IMG/VR virus record: IMGVR_UViG_3300042549_007837
Location: 1 to 33,180 of that record
Reading direction: 5' to 3' (one strand)
From: a virus
Length of the DNA stretch: 33,180 bases
Under the pieces are notes generated by a model. That model made no database searches and had not been told where the DNA came from. It saw only the letters and a list, made by a program, of their open reading frames with translations. The translations under genes were made by a program, and so were the position numbers. Of this stretch, positions 28,371 through 33,180 are shown piece by piece (the stretch's first letter is position 1; every line of letters begins with the position of its first letter).

Positions 28371-30521
28371 ATGACCTACCCACCGACAACCGAGCCACTC
28401 GAAGCCGAAGCAACCTCAGCAGAGCCGGTGAAGAGCGGGATGACCCGTGAGACGCCGACGCCGGACCCGTCGCGGGCCGCGCTGGTCAAGCACTGGCAGG
28501 GGAAGGTGGCCAACGCGAAGAAGCATTGGGAGAAGGATTTCAAGCGGATGAAGGAGGACCAGGCGTTCCTCGGCGGGGCGCAGTGGGACGGCCGGGAAGA
28601 CCCGGACAAATACACCGCCAACATCATCCAGCGGCACATCAACCAGCGGGTCGCCGCGCTCTACGCGAAGAACCCGAAGGTGGTGGTGCGGAAGCGCCGG
28701 ACGATGGATTTCACGCAGTGGGACGGCACCACCGACGCCTTGCAAAACATCCAGATGGCCATGCAGATGGCGCAGCAGACCGGGATGGGTATGCCGCCGG
28801 AGATGATGGGTTTGATCCAGGACATCGCCCAGGGCGTGCAGCGGCGATCGATGCTCGAAAAGGTCTCGAAAACGCTGGAAATCATTTACGATTACACGCT
28901 CAACCAGCAGATCCCGCCGTTCAAGGTGCAGATGAAGCAGTTGGTCCGCCGTGTCTGCACGACGGGCGTCGGCTACGTCAAGCTCGGGTTCAACCGCCTG
29001 CTGGAGCGCAGCCCCGACGACGTGGAGCGGATCAACGGCCTGACCGAGCAAATCTCGGTGATGGAGCGGATTCTCGCCGACGTGGCGGACGACAAGCTCG
29101 ATGAGGGCCGGGCGGAGGTGGAGCAACTGCGGTTGCTGCTCGCCGACTACCAGCAGCGCGAGCAGCAAGTCTCCCGCGAGGGGCTTTGCTTTGACTTCCC
29201 GCCGGCCACCAGCGTCATTGTGGACCCGGCGTGCCGCCACCTGCGGACCTTCACCGGAGCGCGGTGGATCGCGGAGGAATACATCCTCCCCGTGGATGAG
29301 ATCAAAGAGATTTACGCCATCGACCTGTCCACGGCGGGCAGCGCGACGAGCTATGACCTCGATTCCAAGAGCGGCATTCCCGGCTTGAAAGAGCGGATCG
29401 CGGCGGCGGTGACTGATGACGGTGCTGCCCCGGCCAAGTCGAAGGACGGCAAGTGCGTGTGGGTGATCTGGGACAAGACGACCGGACAGACCTGCACGGT
29501 CTGTGAAGGCTACGCCGACTTCCTGGTCGAACCGAAGCAGCCGGACGTGTTCATCGAGCGGTTTTGGCCGGTGTTCCCGCTGATTTTCAACGAGACCGAG
29601 AACGAGGACAGCATCTACCCGCGCAGCGACGTGCATCTCCTCAAGCCGCTCCAGAAGGAATACAACCGCTGCCGCGAGGGGTTGCGCCAGCACCGGATCG
29701 CCAACCGCCCGAAGACCGCGGTCGCCGCCGGCCAACTCGACGAGGAGGACATCGAGAAGCTCCGCAACCACCCGGCCAACGCGGTCATCACGCTCAACGC
29801 GCTGCCGCCCAACGGCGACGTGTCGAAGCTGATCCAGCCGATCCGGATGCCCGCTATTGACTCCGCGCTCTACGACACCTCGCCGGTGTATGAGGATTTG
29901 CTGCGGGTGGTCGGGCAGTCGGACGCCAGCATTGGCTCGGCGCAAAGCGGCGTGACCGCCACCGGCGACAGCATCGCCGAGCAGAACCGGACCGTGGCCA
30001 TCGCCTCCAACGTCGATGACCTCGACGACATGCTCAACGAGCTTTCCCGCGCCGCCGGGCAGGCGTTCTTCCTCGAAATGTCGCAGGAAACGGTGATGAA
30101 GATCGCCGGACCCGGGGCTGTCTGGCCATCGCTCTCGCCGCAGGACGTGGCGGACGAACTGCTCCTCGAAGTGGAGGCCGGATCAAGCGGCCGCCCGAAC
30201 CGCGCCACCGAGATCGCCAATATCGAGCGGCTCGCCCCGCTCCTCCTCCAGATGCCAGGCGTCAAGCCGGACTGGCTGGTCAAGCAGCTCATCATGCGGC
30301 TGGACGACCGGCTGGACCCGACAGACGCGATTGCCGCCGGCCTGCCAAGCATCATCACTCAGAACGCGATGGCCAAGGTGGCACAAGCCACCGGCGGCAC
30401 CCCGGAAGAGCAAGGCGGGAATGGCGCGGACAACGAGGCGAAAGCCCCCGGCGAAGGCCAGTCCCCATCCGGCCCAACCGCCCCGCAGCCAGCCGGACCG
30501 ACCGGGATGATGGGCGGGTGA
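28371..30521 (+). CDS. Portal protein (P22-type, large)
   Basis: The length of 716 residues fits large podovirus-type portals (P22 gp1 is about 725). Recognisable parts are: WEKDFKRMKEDQAFLGGAQW near the start, TANIIQRHINQRVAALYAKN, a wing region, and a long C-terminal part with SIAEQNRTVAIASNVDDLDD and helices for the tunnel and barrel. The C-terminal tail is Gly/Pro-rich. The portal forms the dodecamer through which DNA enters and leaves. The leader carries CAGACAGACAGACA at 28338-28351. Confidence 0.85.
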   Translation: MTYPPTTEPLEAEATSAEPVKSGMTRETPTPDPSRAALVKHWQGKVANAKKHWEKDFKRMKEDQAFLGGAQWDGREDPDKYTANIIQRHINQRVAALYAKNPKVVVRKRRTMDFTQWDGTTDALQNIQMAMQMAQQTGMGMPPEMMGLIQDIAQGVQRRSMLEKVSKTLEIIYDYTLNQQIPPFKVQMKQLVRRVCTTGVGYVKLGFNRLLERSPDDVERINGLTEQISVMERILADVADDKLDEGRAEVEQLRLLLADYQQREQQVSREGLCFDFPPATSVIVDPACRHLRTFTGARWIAEEYILPVDEIKEIYAIDLSTAGSATSYDLDSKSGIPGLKERIAAAVTDDGAAPAKSKDGKCVWVIWDKTTGQTCTVCEGYADFLVEPKQPDVFIERFWPVFPLIFNETENEDSIYPRSDVHLLKPLQKEYNRCREGLRQHRIANRPKTAVAAGQLDEEDIEKLRNHPANAVITLNALPPNGDVSKLIQPIRMPAIDSALYDTSPVYEDLLRVVGQSDASIGSAQSGVTATGDSIAEQNRTVAIASNVDDLDDMLNELSRAAGQAFFLEMSQETVMKIAGPGAVWPSLSPQDVADELLLEVEAGSSGRPNRATEIANIERLAPLLLQMPGVKPDWLVKQLIMRLDDRLDPTDAIAAGLPSIITQNAMAKVAQATGGTPEEQGGNGADNEAKAPGEGQSPSGPTAPQPAGPTGMMGG

Positions 30522-30611
30522 TTCCGGCCGAGTAAACGCAACAAAGTTGCATTTGCACTTTTGTGACGTTTGTGGTTGACGCGGCCCACAGACAGACAGA
30601 CATTCACGGGC

Positions 30612-31634
30612 ATGACGCCACCCACCGCGTCGGATTCGTCATCCGACCACCAGACAGACACTTATGTTGCCGACGCGCCAGACGCGGAGGTGACACCGGA
30701 CGCCACAGAGGTCGCACCGTCCACGACCGACACCCCCGGCGAAAAGCCGTTGACGTTGCTCGATCTCGTGAGGGATGTGGCGGCCAAGACGGGCAATGTG
30801 GCACCGCCGACCACGGAAGAACAGGCAGCGGAAACGGAAACCTCGTCCGAGGAGAATCCGGCCCACGATCCCGAAGCACCTACGCCGAGTGGCGAGAAGG
30901 ACGGACAGGAAGGGCAGGAGGACAATAACGACGAAAAGCTCCCGTTCCACAAGCACCCGCGCTTTCAACAGATCGTTCGCGAGAAGAACTCCTACAAGGA
31001 GGACGCCACGCAGTTCCGGGCGATTTCAGACTACATGGCCGAGAACCGTCTGTCCGCAGACGAGGTTGACCAAGGGTTTGTGATCATGTCGGCACTCAGG
31101 AACGATCCGGTCAAAGCGTTGGAGATGATCGCGCCAATCGTCCAGGACTTGCTGCAAAAGACAGGGACCACCTTGTCTCCCGAAGTGAGCCAGATGGTTG
31201 ACGAAGGCGAAATGAGCGAGACGGCGGCCAAGGAATTGAGCCGCTACAAAGCCCAGGTCGCCTTGCAAGAGAACCGCAACCAAGAGGCGCTGCAACAGCA
31301 GTATGCCATGAGGGAGCGGCAGAACGAGCAGAGCATCGTTAGCAGTGTGGAGCAGTGGGAACAGCAGATTGCGACACGCGATCCCGACTACGCCGCCAAG
31401 AAGTCGATTGTGTTCGACAAGATCCGCTTGTCGCAACTTGAGCGACCCGCGCAAAGCCCGCAGCAGGCCCTGGCATACGCCGAGGCCGCCTACCGCAGTG
31501 CGACGGAGACCCTCAGGGCCGCGATGCCGAAGCGGATGGCGATCAGCACACCATCGAGTTCGCAATCAGTCAGTTCCGCCCGAGCCGCGCCGCAAAGCCT
31601 GGCAGACGTGGTGCGAATGGCTGCCGGTCAGTAA
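30612..31634 (+). CDS. Head scaffolding protein
   Basis: 340 residues from the ATG at 30612. The N-terminal 110 residues are acidic and disordered (many Asp, Glu, Pro, Thr). A helical central and C-terminal region follows (FHKHPRFQQIVREKNSYKED, YKAQVALQENRNQEALQQQY), then a Ser/Ala-rich end. This layout between portal and capsid genes is typical of scaffolding proteins, which guide capsid assembly and leave afterwards. A longer TTG start at 30570 would add an unlike N-terminus. No protease gene is seen. Confidence 0.75.
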   Translation: MTPPTASDSSSDHQTDTYVADAPDAEVTPDATEVAPSTTDTPGEKPLTLLDLVRDVAAKTGNVAPPTTEEQAAETETSSEENPAHDPEAPTPSGEKDGQEGQEDNNDEKLPFHKHPRFQQIVREKNSYKEDATQFRAISDYMAENRLSADEVDQGFVIMSALRNDPVKALEMIAPIVQDLLQKTGTTLSPEVSQMVDEGEMSETAAKELSRYKAQVALQENRNQEALQQQYAMRERQNEQSIVSSVEQWEQQIATRDPDYAAKKSIVFDKIRLSQLERPAQSPQQALAYAEAAYRSATETLRAAMPKRMAISTPSSSQSVSSARAAPQSLADVVRMAAGQ

Positions 31635-31654
31635 CTCTCTAACATCCTAAAATC

Positions 31655-32734
31655 ATGGCATTCAGCAACGTCAGCGGCCTCACTGCCGCGCAACTCGAAA
31701 CCATCGCCTCGGCCGCCCTCGACTACTACGTCAAGGGTGATGCCTTCGACCAAACCATCCAAGACAAGCCTTTGCTTTCCGCTTTGCGCGGCAAGCAAAA
31801 GACCTTCGCCGGTGGCAAGGAAAAAATCAGTGTTCCAGTCGTCGGCGAGTATCTCAACGCCGACTCGAACTTCTTCAAGGGCTTCAACGGCACCGACTCG
31901 GTGACGTTCCAGAACCCGTCCTACCTCAAGCGCGCCGCTTACGGCTACTTTGAAATCCACGCGGGCATCACCGTGTCGTTCTCGGAGCTGAAAGCTGACG
32001 GCATCACCATCAACGACAGCGCGTTCGGCGAGAAGACCTCCCAGGTTGCCGGCCGCGAGCTGACCGCCCTTACCTCCCTACTGGATCACAAGCTCCAGTC
32101 GATGAGCGAAGGTTGGTCGCGTGAGATGAACGAGATGCTGTGGCGCGACGGCACGCAGGACGCCAAAGTCCCTGCGGGCATTCTCGCCTACATCACCGAC
32201 ACGGTGGCCACCGGCACTGTCGGCGGCATCAACCGTGCGACGAGCACCTGGTGGAGAAGCCGCCCGTTGGTCACTACGACCGCCGGATCGGACGCCCTCA
32301 CCACCGCTCTCCGCAAGGAAGTGCGCCAGTTGTCCCGCTACGGTGGCAAGCCGAACTTGATCCTTTGCGGATCAAAGTTCCTCGACGCCCTCGAAGCGGA
32401 GGTCGCCGCCAAGTCGCAGTATTCCAACACCGGAGTGGCCGGCACCCGTAACATCGCCAGCCCATCGGTGACGATCAACGGGATCGGCACCTTCGTCTAT
32501 GACCCGACGATGGACGACTTGCAGACCATCGTCGGCGGCGCAATCGACTACTCGAAGCGTTGCTATTTCATCGACACGGATGCTCTCTGCCTCTATGTCA
32601 TGGAAGGCGAGGACAACAAGATCCACGCACCGGCGCGGCCCGAGGACAAATACGCCCTCTACCGCTCGATGACCTGGACCGGCGGCACCGTCGCCAAGCG
32701 CCTGAACTCCTGCGGGGTTCACGCCATCGCCTAA
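31655..32734 (+). CDS. Major capsid protein (HK97-fold type)
   Basis: In this 359-residue protein, the order portal-scaffold-capsid and the content support the call: N-terminal helical arm (LTAAQLETIASAALDYYVKG), then KISVPVVGEYLNADSNFFKG, a long spine region (LTSLLDHKLQSMSEGWSREM), and a C-terminal A-domain with ENPLILCGS-like (GGKPNLILCGSKFLDALEAE) and VTINGIGTFVYDPTMDD. It is not preceded by a protease, which fits a scaffold-dependent capsid. A terminator-like hairpin follows. Confidence 0.85.
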   Translation: MAFSNVSGLTAAQLETIASAALDYYVKGDAFDQTIQDKPLLSALRGKQKTFAGGKEKISVPVVGEYLNADSNFFKGFNGTDSVTFQNPSYLKRAAYGYFEIHAGITVSFSELKADGITINDSAFGEKTSQVAGRELTALTSLLDHKLQSMSEGWSREMNEMLWRDGTQDAKVPAGILAYITDTVATGTVGGINRATSTWWRSRPLVTTTAGSDALTTALRKEVRQLSRYGGKPNLILCGSKFLDALEAEVAAKSQYSNTGVAGTRNIASPSVTINGIGTFVYDPTMDDLQTIVGGAIDYSKRCYFIDTDALCLYVMEGEDNKIHAPARPEDKYALYRSMTWTGGTVAKRLNSCGVHAIA

Positions 32735-32745
32735 GCGCGATTCAC

Positions 32746-32789
32746 GGGGGAGGGGCCGGTCAAACGGTCCCTCCCCTTCTCACTTTCTT
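32746..32789 (+). terminator. Hairpin after the capsid gene (intrinsic terminator or attenuator)
   Basis: GGGGGAGGGGCCG (32746-32758) pairs with CGGTCCCTCCCC (32765-32776) around a short loop, followed by pyrimidine-rich TTCTCACTTTCTTC. The T-run is interrupted, so termination may be partial. This would give more capsid mRNA than downstream mRNA, a common arrangement. Confidence 0.6.
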
Positions 32790-32812
32790 CATAACCAAAC
32801 CAAACCACCACC

Positions 32813-33180
32813 ATGCAACATTGCTCCGTTCTGGTCGCCCGAGGCGGCGATCTCACCAACACCGTCCTCCGCGAAAACGTGTCCGTGCCGGAAATCGGCG
32901 TGCTCATCGGCATCCACGGCGTTGACGGCGTGCTCCGTATGCCTGACAGCACCAGCGAGAAGGCCGTCAAACACGCCGAGGAGTATGACCGGATTGCCAA
33001 CATTTACGGCCCCGAGGCGACAAGTGCGATTCTTGGCCAGCGGGGATTCAACATCAACCTGCCGACCCGTCTGTCTGCCGTCTTCGCCGATGTGGCCGAC
33101 GAGCCGGAAGCCGAGGAAGCCAAGCCCGCCCCCGCCAAACGCGCCGGAATCAAGCTGGCGATGAAGTCCGACGACGCCGA
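32813..33180 (+). CDS. Head-associated protein, 3'-partial at window edge
   Basis: The frame opens at the ATG at 32813 after a leader ending in CCACCACC and runs past the right edge (at least 122 residues). It begins QHCSVLVARGGDLTNTVLRE, with a repeated-helix region (SEKAVKHAEEYDRIANIYGP), then an acidic, Ala/Pro-rich stretch (VADEPEAEEAKPAPAKRAG). It follows the capsid gene, where head-tail connector or decoration genes usually lie. The function is unassigned. Confidence 0.6.
   Translation, partial: MQHCSVLVARGGDLTNTVLRENVSVPEIGVLIGIHGVDGVLRMPDSTSEKAVKHAEEYDRIANIYGPEATSAILGQRGFNINLPTRLSAVFADVADEPEAEEAKPAPAKRAGIKLAMKSDDA

Noticed and set aside
28416-29945. A 509-codon minus-strand frame
   Set aside because: It is antisense to the portal gene and has the same low-information, Arg/His/Val-rich make-up; no family pattern.
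1-33180. Transposons or insertion sequences
   Set aside because: I saw no transposase motif and no terminal inverted repeats with target duplications.

Overview
The window is a stretch of a temperate, tailed double-stranded DNA phage genome (GC-rich, densely packed, most genes on the + strand). There is no host DNA that I can recognise. The integrase with an attachment site made of the 3' end of a tRNA-Ser/Leu-type gene lies at about 3.9 kb, and phage virion genes lie on both sides of it. That arrangement fits a free or circular phage genome (attP in the middle) rather than an integrated prophage with att sites at its ends. The host cannot be fixed from sequence alone. The integrase has the GNS...SY...WF style C-terminus that I associate with Verrucomicrobiota/Planctomycetota integrases. 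Most start codons lack a Shine-Dalgarno sequence and instead follow A/C-rich leaders ending in ACC or CCATG. A Verrucomicrobiota-like host is therefore a reasonable but unproven guess.

Layout. 1-3.4 kb: end of the late region, with the C-terminal part of a very large internal virion ('polyvalent') protein and a CHAP endolysin. 3.4-5.6 kb, minus strand: XRE repressor, attP, tyrosine integrase, a 44-codon ORF and a ribbon-helix-helix (RHH) regulator. 5.6-17.1 kb, plus strand: early region, starting with a divergent RHH protein and an excisionase-like HTH protein. It continues with an OB-type/SSB-like protein, many small unknown proteins, a VRR-NUC nuclease, a C5-methyltransferase-like protein, an SNF2-type helicase, Phage_ABA_S-like small proteins and a large primase-helicase. 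Genes are chained by ATGA stop-start overlaps. 17.1-20.96 kb, minus strand: a self-contained cassette with its own XRE-type regulator, a MoxR/CobS-like AAA+ ATPase, a DUF7192-like (vWA-like) partner, a 'plasmid-related' protein and three small proteins, closed by a strong terminator. 21-33.2 kb, plus strand: packaging and head genes, in the order terminase small subunit, a receptor-binding/lysis block (lectin-like fibre, holin-like protein, DUF1353, collar fibre), terminase large subunit, portal, scaffold, major capsid protein and a partial head protein cut by the window edge.

How it works together. Repressor, integrase, RHH and excisionase genes form the lysogeny switch, and copies of a GGTAGCGG box occur in the RHH/RHH divergent promoter and beside attP. 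The early operon supplies replication and DNA-processing functions. The large internal protein and P22-sized portal suggest a short-tailed (podovirus-like) particle. No tape-measure gene is seen, but the remaining tail genes would lie outside the window.

Most interesting points: (1) the MoxR-like cassette, whose regulator promoter and operon promoter share the same 18-bp operator placed identically between -35 and -10 boxes; (2) a compact structured RNA element at 7640-7733 with a long-range pseudoknot and a tRNA-like closing stem ending in CCA; (3) a palindromic array of ACTCCGCA boxes beside terS that looks like a packaging or late-control site; (4) several tiny or overprinted genes that ordinary gene calling misses.
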